Positions 15,226 through 24,003 of a DNA stretch of 64,000 nt are shown here, piece after piece (position 1 is the stretch's first letter; the number at the start of each line of letters is the position of its first letter). A model generated the notes under the pieces. That model worked only from the letters and a program-made list of their open reading frames with translations. It was not told the origin of the DNA and searched no databases. A program made the translations under genes and the position numbers. The stretch is from assembly GCA_030834905.1 (NCBI GenBank), contig JAUQWZ010000021.1, positions 62,001-126,000 of the forward strand. Direction: 5' to 3'. The stretch is from Aggregatilineales bacterium (GTDB lineage Bacteria; Chloroflexota; Anaerolineae; Aggregatilineales; Phototrophicaceae).

Positions 15226-18200
15226 TTATTCGTCCTCTGCGCAGTCCTGCGCCAGTTTCAGCTTCCGCAGCGTCGCTTCATGGTTCGGTTCGATTTCCAG
15301 CGCCCGCCGGAAGGTTTCAGCGGCGCGCTCACAGTTATCGAACATCAGCCAGGCGTCGCCATAATTATGCCAGAACCAGACATCGTTGGGATTATAGTGT
15401 ACCGCCTGCTCATAGCAGGTCAGCGCCTCGTCGTAGCGGTTGAGCGCGGCATACGCCAGTCCCTGACCATTCCATGCCCAGGCATAGGTCGGGTCGATCT
15501 CCAGCGCCCGCTGGTAGCTCTCGACCGCGCCCGCGTAATCGCTCAGCCGCCGCTGCACCTGACCGCGCCGCGCCCAGGCGGTTGAATTGTCCGGCAGCAT
15601 CGCCAGCGCCGCGTCGAGCACCTTGAGCGCTTCGCTTTTGCGCCCCATTTCCAGCAGCAGATCGATCTGGTTGGTGTAATACCAGATGATCGAATTGTCC
15701 TGTTTAAGGGCGCGCTCGTAGCTGACCAGCGCTTCCTCGCGTTTGCCGAGCGCTTCCAGCGCCAGCCCGCGCCCGTTCCATGCCCAGGCGTAGTCGCTGT
15801 TGATTGCCAGCGCGTGATCATAAGCGGCGAGCGCGTCTTCCTGCCGATCCAGACGGCGGAACGCCTGCCCCAGCTTTGCCCAGCTTTCGGCGTGGTTGGG
15901 ATTGAGCCTGACGGTGTGTTCGAGCACGTCGGCAGCTTCGTGGAAGCGATTGAGAGAGACGAGCGCATCGCCCTGGTTGTACCAGTACCAGATATCCGTC
16001 CGATCCAGCTCAGTGGCGCGGCGGAATGCCTGGAGCGCCTCCTCGTGCTGGTTCAGCGATCCCTGCACCATGCCAAGTCCGTTCCATGCCCAGGCATAAG
16101 CCGGATCAAGCTCGACGGCGAGCGTATAAGCCCGCAGCGCGTCCGGCAGGCGGCGCAGGCGGCGCAGCATCTGACCGTATTTCGCCCAGGTGCGGGCGTT
16201 CTTGTTATCCAGCTTGAGCGCGCGTTCCAACAGTTCAAGCGCGCTGCCGTAATCGCCCAGCACGACCAGCATATCCGCCTGCTGGTAAATGTAGTAGGCG
16301 TCTTTGGGGTCGCTGTCACTGGCGCGTTTGTAGGCTTTGAGCGCTTCATCGTAACGCCCCAGGGCTTCATAGGTGATGCCCTTTTCGTTCCATGCCCAGG
16401 CGTAATTTGCCTCGATAGTGGTAGCTTCGTCATAGGCTTTGAGCGCTTCGGGATAGCGTTTCAGGTGGCGCAGCACATTGCCCAACCGCGCCCAACTGCG
16501 GGCGTGTTTGGGGTTAATCTGTACCGCCCGTTCGAGCAGGGGCAGCGCTTCGTCATAGCGACCGAGCAGCGTCAGCACATTGCCCTGGTTATACCAGTGC
16601 CAGACATCCGTCGGTGCCATTTGCGCTGCCTGCTTGTAGGCTGCCAGCGCTTCGTCGTAGCGTTCCAGCTGCTCCAGCACGATCCCTTTACCGTTGATCG
16701 CCCAGGCGTAATCGGGCTGCAAATTGACGGCGCGGTTATAGGCGCTCAGGGCTTCTTCGTGGCGTTTGACGTAACGCAGCACCTGCCCAAGTTTCGCCCA
16801 GCTAAAGGCGTGACGCGGTTCGGTGCGGACGGCTGCCTGCGCCGGTTCAATCGCATCTTCATACTGCGCCAGATCGACCAGCATCTCGGTCAGGTTATAC
16901 CAGTGCCACACTTCTTCCGGCTGGTAGCGGGCGGCGCGCTTAAAACTGAGCAGCGCTTCCTTGGTGCTGCCGAGCGCCTTCAGCGCCAGTCCATAGCCGT
17001 TGTGCGCCCAGGCATAAGCCGGATCGAGTTCAATCGCGCGTTTGTAGGCGGTTAAAGCGTCCTCGTAGCGATTCAGCAGGCGGTAGACCTGCCCAAGCTT
17101 CGCCCAACTGTTGGGATGGTTGGCGTCAAGCTGGAGGGCGCGCTCCAATTTGACCAGCGCCTCGGCGTAGTAGCCCATATTTTGCAGCGCGTCCGCCTGG
17201 TTGTACCAGTTCCAGACATCCATCGGGTCGATATCGGCGGCTGTCCGATAACATTCGAGCGCGTTTTCCTGCAAGCCCATGCGCTCCAGGACGATCCCTT
17301 TGCCCTTCCACGCCCAGGCATAGCGCGGCTGGATGCGCAGCGCCTCGTCGTAACAGACAAGCGCCTTGTCATAGCGGGTGAGCAGGCGCAGCGTGCGCCC
17401 TTTACGCGCCCACGCCCAGGCATAATCCTTCTGAAGCTCAATCGCGCGGTCATAGGCTTCCAACGCTTCATCCAGCTTGCCAAGCTCGGTCAGCGAGTAG
17501 CCTTTGTCCATCAGTTCGCGGGCTTCCAGCGCCGGTCCGGTGATTTCGAGCACCGCCGGATTTCCGGTCACTTCCTGATAGATCGCCGCCAGTTGATCGA
17601 CGATTTCGCCCCAGGTCGCCGGTCGGTCGGCTGGACTTTTCTCCAGGCACTGCATCACCAGACCGACCAGCGAGGGCGGCAGCGTGGCGGCGACGCTGGC
17701 ATCGAAAGCGGGCTGTTCGTTGATGTGCGCGTGCAGCCACGCCTCAAACTTGCGCACATTGAAGATCGCCCGCCCGGTGAGCATCTCGTACAGCAGGCAG
17801 CCGAAGGCATAGATATCTGACCGGAGATCGACATTCTGCGAGCGACACTGCTCTGGCGACATGTACGGCGCAGTGCCGATGATCGCGCCGACGCGGGTGA
17901 GCCGTTCGCTGGGATCCTGGCTGAAGGCTTCGATTTCAAGCTCGACCAGCGCGCCTTCCACATCGAGCGAGCGCACCAGCCCGAAATCGGTCACTTTGGC
18001 GATGCCATCGTGCGTGACCAGAATGTTGGCTGGCTTGAGATCGCGATGCACCAGTCCGGGCACGCGCTGGGTGGCGTGCTGCATTCCGAGGGCGATATGC
18101 AGCCCAAACTCGATGGACGTAGGCAGCGTCAGCCGCTTGTGATCGATCCAACTGCGCAGGTCGGCTTCAAGCCCTTCGGGACCGCTGATGTGTTCGAGGA

Positions 18201-19329
18201 TGATGTGCGGGCGGTTGTTGATATTCTGCACCAGCCGCGCCTGGACGATGTGGCGGTGCTTTTCCAGCCGAATCCAGGTCACGGCTTCCTGCACGAAGCG
18301 GGCAACCGCGCGGTCATTTTCGAGGAAGCGTGCCTGAAAGCTCTTGAGGGCGACCGGCTCGCGCTGTTCGTGATCGTAGCACAGGTAAACCACGCCCATG
18401 CCGCCGCGCCGCACGTCAGCCACTTCAAAACGGCTGTCGATGAGCTGCCCGACCTCGAATTCCTTTGACGGATCGGACGAGGTGAGTTCCTTCGGCGCGA
18501 TGGTTGAACGGCGAGACTGCGCCGGATTATGCTCGAACGAGCTGAACGACTCAAACCCGTCCTGTTCAACCCGCGTCTCGCTGGCGAACGCCTCGCTGAC
18601 CGCTGAGCCATCCTGACTGGCGTCGTTCGGCGCTGAATAATCCGCCCGCGTCCAACCGGAGTCGCTCATCAATACCGAGGCATCGCCATAAGCGACGGTG
18701 TGATCGTCGTTGGGCAGCGCCGGGGGCGTCTTTCTCAGGGTTTTGGTGCGCGATTCGCTGGCGGCTGAATCGGGCGCGAGTCCGGCGCTGGAATGCTGGC
18801 GATAGGCGTCCAGCAGGTCGAGTACGGTGCTGCTGTCCAGAGGCGCGCCATCACCGTACACAGTCACGTCGGCAGCCTCAGACTCCGCTGGTGAGGACTC
18901 TTCCTCGTCTGCCATTGCCCACAGGGCGACAGCGAGATTGCGCCGGGACGGGTTTTCCTGTGCCGTTCGCACCACCCAGTCGATGAGGGCATCGACGGCG
19001 CGCGCCGCCAGCACCCGATCCACGTCGTTAGTGGCTTCATCGGCGGCGCGGTGATACGCCATCAGGGCTTTGCCGACGTAAAAGACCAGCAGCCGACCAT
19101 CGCCGCTTAACGAGCGCACAGCGCACAGATCGCCCAGCGCGAAAAAATCGCTGACCCGATCATCGGCGCTGTTCCGGCGCAGCATCAGCCGACCGAGCGT
19201 GCGAATGTCAGGATCGGGATCAGTGGCAAACGGATCGCGCTGATCCTGCGCGTGACGTTTGCGGAGGATCTGATCGGTTTCACGTTCGCTTAATTCGCGC
19301 GGGCGGCGTCCGGTCTGGGGTACGTTCAT
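15226..19329 (-). CDS. Ser/Thr protein kinase with 22 TPR repeats
   Basis: 1,367 residues. A helical N-terminal region (1-120) and an acidic, Ser-rich linker precede a PknB-type kinase domain at about 297-590. It has a glycine loop RRGGMGVVY, Lys in VALKSF (about 328), HRDLKPAN (about 430), DFGLV and the MSPEQ/DIYAFG segments. All catalytic residues are present. Residues 604-1350 are 22 TPRs of exactly 34 residues. TPRs 2-22 fall into seven triplets with a 102-residue period (WAKLGQ type, YAWAW type, WYNQGD type). No transmembrane helix is seen. It sits between the Clp ATPase and FHA genes in an apparent operon, which suggests a scaffolded kinase reporting to the FHA protein. Confidence 0.93.
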   Translation of the reverse strand: MNVPQTGRRPRELSERETDQILRKRHAQDQRDPFATDPDPDIRTLGRLMLRRNSADDRVSDFFALGDLCAVRSLSGDGRLLVFYVGKALMAYHRAADEATNDVDRVLAARAVDALIDWVVRTAQENPSRRNLAVALWAMADEEESSPAESEAADVTVYGDGAPLDSSTVLDLLDAYRQHSSAGLAPDSAASESRTKTLRKTPPALPNDDHTVAYGDASVLMSDSGWTRADYSAPNDASQDGSAVSEAFASETRVEQDGFESFSSFEHNPAQSRRSTIAPKELTSSDPSKEFEVGQLIDSRFEVADVRRGGMGVVYLCYDHEQREPVALKSFQARFLENDRAVARFVQEAVTWIRLEKHRHIVQARLVQNINNRPHIILEHISGPEGLEADLRSWIDHKRLTLPTSIEFGLHIALGMQHATQRVPGLVHRDLKPANILVTHDGIAKVTDFGLVRSLDVEGALVELEIEAFSQDPSERLTRVGAIIGTAPYMSPEQCRSQNVDLRSDIYAFGCLLYEMLTGRAIFNVRKFEAWLHAHINEQPAFDASVAATLPPSLVGLVMQCLEKSPADRPATWGEIVDQLAAIYQEVTGNPAVLEITGPALEARELMDKGYSLTELGKLDEALEAYDRAIELQKDYAWAWARKGRTLRLLTRYDKALVCYDEALRIQPRYAWAWKGKGIVLERMGLQENALECYRTAADIDPMDVWNWYNQADALQNMGYYAEALVKLERALQLDANHPNSWAKLGQVYRLLNRYEDALTAYKRAIELDPAYAWAHNGYGLALKALGSTKEALLSFKRAARYQPEEVWHWYNLTEMLVDLAQYEDAIEPAQAAVRTEPRHAFSWAKLGQVLRYVKRHEEALSAYNRAVNLQPDYAWAINGKGIVLEQLERYDEALAAYKQAAQMAPTDVWHWYNQGNVLTLLGRYDEALPLLERAVQINPKHARSWARLGNVLRHLKRYPEALKAYDEATTIEANYAWAWNEKGITYEALGRYDEALKAYKRASDSDPKDAYYIYQQADMLVVLGDYGSALELLERALKLDNKNARTWAKYGQMLRRLRRLPDALRAYTLAVELDPAYAWAWNGLGMVQGSLNQHEEALQAFRRATELDRTDIWYWYNQGDALVSLNRFHEAADVLEHTVRLNPNHAESWAKLGQAFRRLDRQEDALAAYDHALAINSDYAWAWNGRGLALEALGKREEALVSYERALKQDNSIIWYYTNQIDLLLEMGRKSEALKVLDAALAMLPDNSTAWARRGQVQRRLSDYAGAVESYQRALEIDPTYAWAWNGQGLAYAALNRYDEALTCYEQAVHYNPNDVWFWHNYGDAWLMFDNCERAAETFRRALEIEPNHEATLRKLKLAQDCAEDE

Positions 19330-19382
19330 AAGCGGGCTGCTCTCACTTCGGGGCGTCTACTCACCAATCTTTTTCAACCTCA

Positions 19383-21758
19383 TCAGCCCACTTCTTCACC
19401 CTTCGCCGCTTCAAACACCAGTCGATCATCCTCGACCTTAGCGAGTATCGTGTCACCCGGATCAAACGCATCTTCGACGATACGACCGCTTAACGGGCGC
19501 GTCAGCAGCCGTTCGATGGCGCGGCGCAGCGGGCGCGCGCCGTTGACCGGGTCATGCCCCTTCTCAAGAATCAGGGCGCGCGCCTCGTCGGTCAGCGTCA
19601 GAATCAGATGCTGTGATTTCAGGCGATCATAGAGATCGGTCAGTTGAATCTCCAGAATTCGCGTCAGCGTCTCGTGCGTCAGCGGTTGGAAGACCACCAC
19701 GTCATCCAGCCGGTTCAGGAACTCCGGGCGGAAGAAGCGGCTCAGATACGAGACGTAATCCGGCTGGCGACCGGGTCCGCCGATAAAGCCCAGCGACTTG
19801 CCGGTTTCTTCGGTGCCGATGTTGCTGGTCATGATGAAGACGGCGTGACGCGCATCGACATGCCCGCCCTGCGCGTCACTCAGGCGTCCTTCGTCGAACA
19901 CCTGCAGGAAGATATCGAAGACTTCCGGCGCGGCTTTCTCCACCTCGTCCAGCAGCACGACGCTGTACGGTCGGCGGCGCAAGCCATCGGTGAGCTGACC
20001 GCCGCGATTAGCGTCCTTGTAGCCGGGCGGCGCGCCGATCAGTCGTGATACCGTGTGCGAGTCATGGAACTCGGACATATCGAGGCGGATCATCGCCTCA
20101 TCGCTGCCGAACAGGTAATTTGCCAGCGCTCGCGCCAGCTCGGTCTTGCCGACGCCGGACGGACCCAGAAACAGGAACACGCCAATCGGGCGGTTTGGAT
20201 CGCCCAAGCCTGCGCGGGCGGTCTTGACCGCGGCTGATACCGCCTGAACAGCTTCATCCTGCCCGATCACCCGCTGGAGCAGGGTGTTTTCGAGATCGGC
20301 AAGGCGGCGCTTTTCGTCGCCGGTCAGTTCGTTGATCGGGATGCCCGTCCACTCGGACAGAACGGCGGCGATGTTTTCTACCGTCACCTCATGGACGATG
20401 TTCTGGTCTTCATCGGGCGACTGGGTGCGAATGACGACCCGGGCGCAGGCTTCGTCCAGCAGGTCAAGCGCCTTGTCCGGCAGGCGGCGGTCGGTCAGGT
20501 AGCGCACCGACATGCGCACTGATGCTTCCAATGCTTCTGCCCGAATGTTGACGCCGTGATGTTTTTCGAGGCGTTCGCGCTGCCCTGCCAGGATGGTCAG
20601 CGTGTCCTGTTCGGTGGGTTCTTCAATGTCAATTGGTCGGAAGCGGCGATCCAACGCCGGGTCCTGGGCAATAGCGCGGCGGTATTCTTCGTGGGTGGTC
20701 GCGCCAATGCAGATGATCTCGCCCCGCGCCAGCGCTGGCTTGAGGATGTTGGCGGCGTCAAGATTGCTGTCAATCGTATCGCCCGCGCCGACGATGGTGT
20801 GGATTTCGTCGATGAACAGAATGACGTTACCGGCGTGGCGGGCTTCGTCCACAATGCCGATCAGCCGTTCCTCGAACTGCCCGCGCAGGCTGGTTCCGGC
20901 AACCAGCGTCCCGATTTCGATCTGGACGACGCGCCGGTTGAGCAGCGATTTCGGCGCGCTGCCGTCGTGAATGGCATACGCCAGCCCCTCGACGACTGCC
21001 GTTTTGCCGACTCCGGCATCGCCCAGCAGCAGCGGATTGTTCTTTTTGCTGCGCGCCAGCGTGCGGGCAACCTGGCGAATCTCGCGCTCGCGGGCAATCG
21101 CCGGACCGATCTTGCCATCCCCTGCCTGCGTCGTCAGATCGCGCCCGTATTTATCGAGCAGCGGCGTTGGAACGCGCCCGCCGTGTTTTGAATCTGACGA
21201 GGCGATCAGGAAGGAATCGTCCGAGCCAAATTCGTCCAGTTCGGACGAAATGAACAGATCGCTGTCGCCGATAGCGGGCAGCGGCTCGCCATTGGCGAGG
21301 TCTTTCTCGTAGGCTTCGTTGAGCAGATGCTGAAGCCACAGATTGACGTTGAAACCCATCTCGATCAGCTTGCGGATCGGGACGCTTTCGCCTTCCTGAA
21401 GCGTCGCCAGCAGGATATGCACTTCTTCGACTTCGTCCGACTCGTCGCGGTCGGCAATGAAGATCGCCAGCGACAGCACCATTTCCGCCCGTGGGGTGAT
21501 GGGCAGGACTTCCTCCAGGCTGCCTTCGCCAGTGCCAATCTCGCGCCGGATTTCGCTGCGGACGTGGCGCGGGTGCATCCCGGCACGCTTGAGCAGGTTG
21601 GAAGTCTGACCGTCATCTACTTTGGTCGCGGCGATGAACAGATGCTCGACGCCGATATAGTTATGCCCAAGCCGGCGCGCTTCCTCGGCAGCCGACGACA
21701 GCAGCCCGGCGCAGCGGGAACGTATTTCTTTTTCAGGGAATTCAGGTTGAGGAGTCAC
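19383..21758 (-). CDS. ClpA/ClpC-family ATP-dependent unfoldase
   Basis: 791 residues, two AAA+ modules. The N-terminal 150 residues are a Clp-N repeat domain. Walker A motifs are GDAGVGKT (about 247) and GPSGVGKT (about 532), with Walker B boxes FIDEIH and LLDEVEKA. An LGF tripeptide near residue 654 (KSLGFIGG) occupies the ClpP-docking loop, so it probably feeds a ClpP peptidase. There is little or no room for a coiled-coil middle domain, which makes it more ClpA-like than ClpB-like. The start is GTG at 21756-21758 with AGGA upstream; no ATG fits. The gene is 53 bp before the TPR kinase on the same strand. Confidence 0.92.
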   Translation of the reverse strand: MTPQPEFPEKEIRSRCAGLLSSAAEEARRLGHNYIGVEHLFIAATKVDDGQTSNLLKRAGMHPRHVRSEIRREIGTGEGSLEEVLPITPRAEMVLSLAIFIADRDESDEVEEVHILLATLQEGESVPIRKLIEMGFNVNLWLQHLLNEAYEKDLANGEPLPAIGDSDLFISSELDEFGSDDSFLIASSDSKHGGRVPTPLLDKYGRDLTTQAGDGKIGPAIAREREIRQVARTLARSKKNNPLLLGDAGVGKTAVVEGLAYAIHDGSAPKSLLNRRVVQIEIGTLVAGTSLRGQFEERLIGIVDEARHAGNVILFIDEIHTIVGAGDTIDSNLDAANILKPALARGEIICIGATTHEEYRRAIAQDPALDRRFRPIDIEEPTEQDTLTILAGQRERLEKHHGVNIRAEALEASVRMSVRYLTDRRLPDKALDLLDEACARVVIRTQSPDEDQNIVHEVTVENIAAVLSEWTGIPINELTGDEKRRLADLENTLLQRVIGQDEAVQAVSAAVKTARAGLGDPNRPIGVFLFLGPSGVGKTELARALANYLFGSDEAMIRLDMSEFHDSHTVSRLIGAPPGYKDANRGGQLTDGLRRRPYSVVLLDEVEKAAPEVFDIFLQVFDEGRLSDAQGGHVDARHAVFIMTSNIGTEETGKSLGFIGGPGRQPDYVSYLSRFFRPEFLNRLDDVVVFQPLTHETLTRILEIQLTDLYDRLKSQHLILTLTDEARALILEKGHDPVNGARPLRRAIERLLTRPLSGRIVEDAFDPGDTILAKVEDDRLVFEAAKGEEVG

Positions 21759-21809
21759 GCTTATCCTGCTCGCTCAATTCTACACATCGATGGTTAATTT
21801 TCGCGTTCC

Positions 21810-21815
21810 AGTATA
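21810..21815 (-). promoter_or_regulatory. Possible -10 box for the Clp/kinase/FHA operon
   Basis: On the minus strand the hexamer TATACT stands 52 bp before the GTG start of the Clp gene. No convincing -35 is present at 16-18 bp. A short inverted repeat (ACCGC...GCGGT) lies immediately upstream. No CIRCE-type heat-shock operator was recognised. Confidence 0.35.
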
Positions 21816-21919
21816 CCGCAAGTAGCGGTTTGCGCCTCTATGTTTGCCTGGAGACCGACCTACAGCATCTTTGATGCCATTATTCTGCTTCGGCGGGTTT
21901 CACTCATGCGCGTGTTCGT

Positions 21920-21925
21920 TATAAT
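21920..21925 (+). promoter_or_regulatory. Consensus -10 box before the membrane Ser/Thr kinase
   Basis: A perfect TATAAT on the plus strand, about 40 bp before the chosen ATG at 21965. The -35 region is poor (TTTCAC-like at 16 bp). Because the Clp operon leaves in the opposite direction, this 200-bp gap is a divergent promoter region. Confidence 0.5.
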
Positions 21926-21964
21926 AGGTTGCGAATGAGAATTAGGCGCTCTGGAAAGCAGTGT

Positions 21965-23749
21965 ATGTCCGTCCCCGACTCACTCATTGGCAGCCAACTT
22001 GGCGACTACCGGATCATCGATCTACTTGGTCGGGGTGGCATGGCGCGCGTGTTTCGCGGCTATGATGCCAACCTCGACCGCTACGCGGCAGTAAAAGTCA
22101 TCGATCCCATTCCGGGCGCCGAGGAGAACCACGACGAATATCGCCAGCGCTTCCTGCGCGAAGCCCGCGCCGTCGCCCGGCTGAACCACCCCAACATTGT
22201 TGGCGTGTATCAGTTTGGAGAGTATGAAAACCTCTACTATATGGCGATGGTCTTCATCGACGGGCGCGATCTGGGCGAAATCCTGAAAGAGCCTCAGCCG
22301 GTGACGCGACCGCAGATCCTGCGCATTATCCACGACCTCGCCAGCGCGCTCGATTATGCCCACGCGGGCGGCGTCATTCATCGTGACGTCAAGCCATCGA
22401 ACATCATGGTCACGAAAGAAGGGCAGGCGATCCTGACCGATTTCGGGCTGGCGCTGAGCGTGCCGGAAGGCACGATTGGCAACACCTTTGGCAGCGTCCA
22501 TTATATCGCCCCAGAACAGGCGGTGTCGTCTGCCCGCGCCGTTCCGCAGAGCGATCTGTATGCGCTGGGCGTGGTGCTGTACCAGATGTTGACCGGCAGA
22601 GTGCCGTTTGATGAAGAGTCTGCCATGAGCATTGCGCTCATGCATCTGAACGATCCGCCGCCGCCGATGCGCCAGTACAATCCGGCGATCTCGGCGGAAG
22701 TTGAGGCGGTTGTGCTGAAGGCGCTGGAGAAGGAACCGGACGACCGCTATCACAATGGCGAGGCGATGGCGCGGGCGCTTGAACAGGCGCTCGGAATCAG
22801 CACCATCAGCGATTCGCATCTGCCGCCGCTGCCGCTTTTGAAGCCCGCCGAGGCAGAACCAGCGATTGGTAAAACCTCATCGACCATTGTCTTTCCGCCG
22901 TCCAAGCCCAGCATCCCGGCGCTGCCGCTGGCTTCAGCCGCCGAGACAGGCGCAGCCGATTCAGGGACGGGCGGCGCGCGCAGGTGGGGGCTGCTGCTGC
23001 TTGGCGCGGGCATCCTGGTGCTTGTCCTGGCGGCGGCGGTCTGGGCGCGCGGCAGCTTCAGCGCCAGCGGCGTAACGCCAACAGCGGCGACCGCCGCCGT
23101 CGTTCAGCTTGACACGCCGCCGCCGTCTGAGGAAACCGGGGTGGTGACCAGCAGCCCGACGTTAGCGCCGACCGACACCGCCCGCCCGCCTTCACCGACG
23201 CCGCTGCCAACGCAGCCCCCCCTCGTTGAGGTGATTGCAACCGAAACAGACGAGATTCTATCGGAGACACCTACTGAGACACCTGAGCCGGAAACGCCCA
23301 CTTCCACGCCAGCGCTAACCGAGGCTGCGGTGACGCCTGACGCTGAGCAGTTGTCAGGCGAAGGCGACGTGATGCTGATCTATGACGACAGCTCGTTTAC
23401 CCTCATCAACCGTTCCGGTGATACGATTGACGTCAGCGGAATCACCTTTGTGCAAACCAAGACCGACGGCTCGCAGTTGAGCTTTCGATCTGACCAGTGG
23501 ACGAACGGCACCCGTCCGGTATGGTCGCTGACGGCGGGGGACTGCTTTCAGTTATGGCAGCTCAACCAGCCTGAACTGCCGGTGCCGGAAGATTGTGTGC
23601 TGCGCCATGCCTGGCGCGCGGTTGCCGCGCCGCGCTGGTTCTGGTTGAGCGACGCAGCGGGGGCGGCTTTTGAGGTTCGGCGTGACGCCGACGTGCTGGC
23701 GACGTGTCCGGTGGATGCCGGACTCTGCCAGGTTGATTTGGGCGAATAG
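21965..23749 (+). CDS. Membrane Ser/Thr protein kinase (PknB-type) with extracellular sensor
   Basis: 594 residues. Kinase domain at about 12-280: LGRGGMARVF, Lys44, HRDVKPSN (Asp near 141), DFGLA and APEQ. A membrane helix at about 341-362 separates it from a Pro/Thr/Glu-rich extracellular stalk. A C-terminal domain of about 120 residues (about 470-590) begins VMLIYDDSSFTLINRSG and resembles a beta-sandwich module seen on other Chloroflexota kinases; it contains several Cys. The ligand is unknown. I use ATG 21965 because GGAAAG lies 7 bp before it; earlier TTG/ATG codons in frame have no ribosome site. It is probably a surface-sensing kinase. Confidence 0.9.
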   Translation: MSVPDSLIGSQLGDYRIIDLLGRGGMARVFRGYDANLDRYAAVKVIDPIPGAEENHDEYRQRFLREARAVARLNHPNIVGVYQFGEYENLYYMAMVFIDGRDLGEILKEPQPVTRPQILRIIHDLASALDYAHAGGVIHRDVKPSNIMVTKEGQAILTDFGLALSVPEGTIGNTFGSVHYIAPEQAVSSARAVPQSDLYALGVVLYQMLTGRVPFDEESAMSIALMHLNDPPPPMRQYNPAISAEVEAVVLKALEKEPDDRYHNGEAMARALEQALGISTISDSHLPPLPLLKPAEAEPAIGKTSSTIVFPPSKPSIPALPLASAAETGAADSGTGGARRWGLLLLGAGILVLVLAAAVWARGSFSASGVTPTAATAAVVQLDTPPPSEETGVVTSSPTLAPTDTARPPSPTPLPTQPPLVEVIATETDEILSETPTETPEPETPTSTPALTEAAVTPDAEQLSGEGDVMLIYDDSSFTLINRSGDTIDVSGITFVQTKTDGSQLSFRSDQWTNGTRPVWSLTAGDCFQLWQLNQPELPVPEDCVLRHAWRAVAAPRWFWLSDAAGAAFEVRRDADVLATCPVDAGLCQVDLGE

Positions 23750-24003
23750 CACAGCGCCTTTATGCCAGGATATTTGAACCTTTGGCTGGCGCGAGGTGTA
23801 ATTTATCACAGGATAAGCGCAACATTGGCGCGCGTTACCTGTAGACTTATACGTTTTGCCCAACATTGCCGCTGTTCTGCTGTAAATGCGGATTGGTTTA
23901 CTTGCACGCGCCCTTAATGTGTGTTAATTTCCCGCAAGCAAGTCACCATTCTGTCACGTTACATCGCCTTAATATTTTGAAGTACCTTTTCAGGAGGATG
24001 TCA

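Noticed and set aside
15814..17055. Plus-strand frame of 413 codons with repeated segments
   Set aside because: The repeats are the reverse complement of the TPR triplets. It is not an independent repeat protein and not a CRISPR array.
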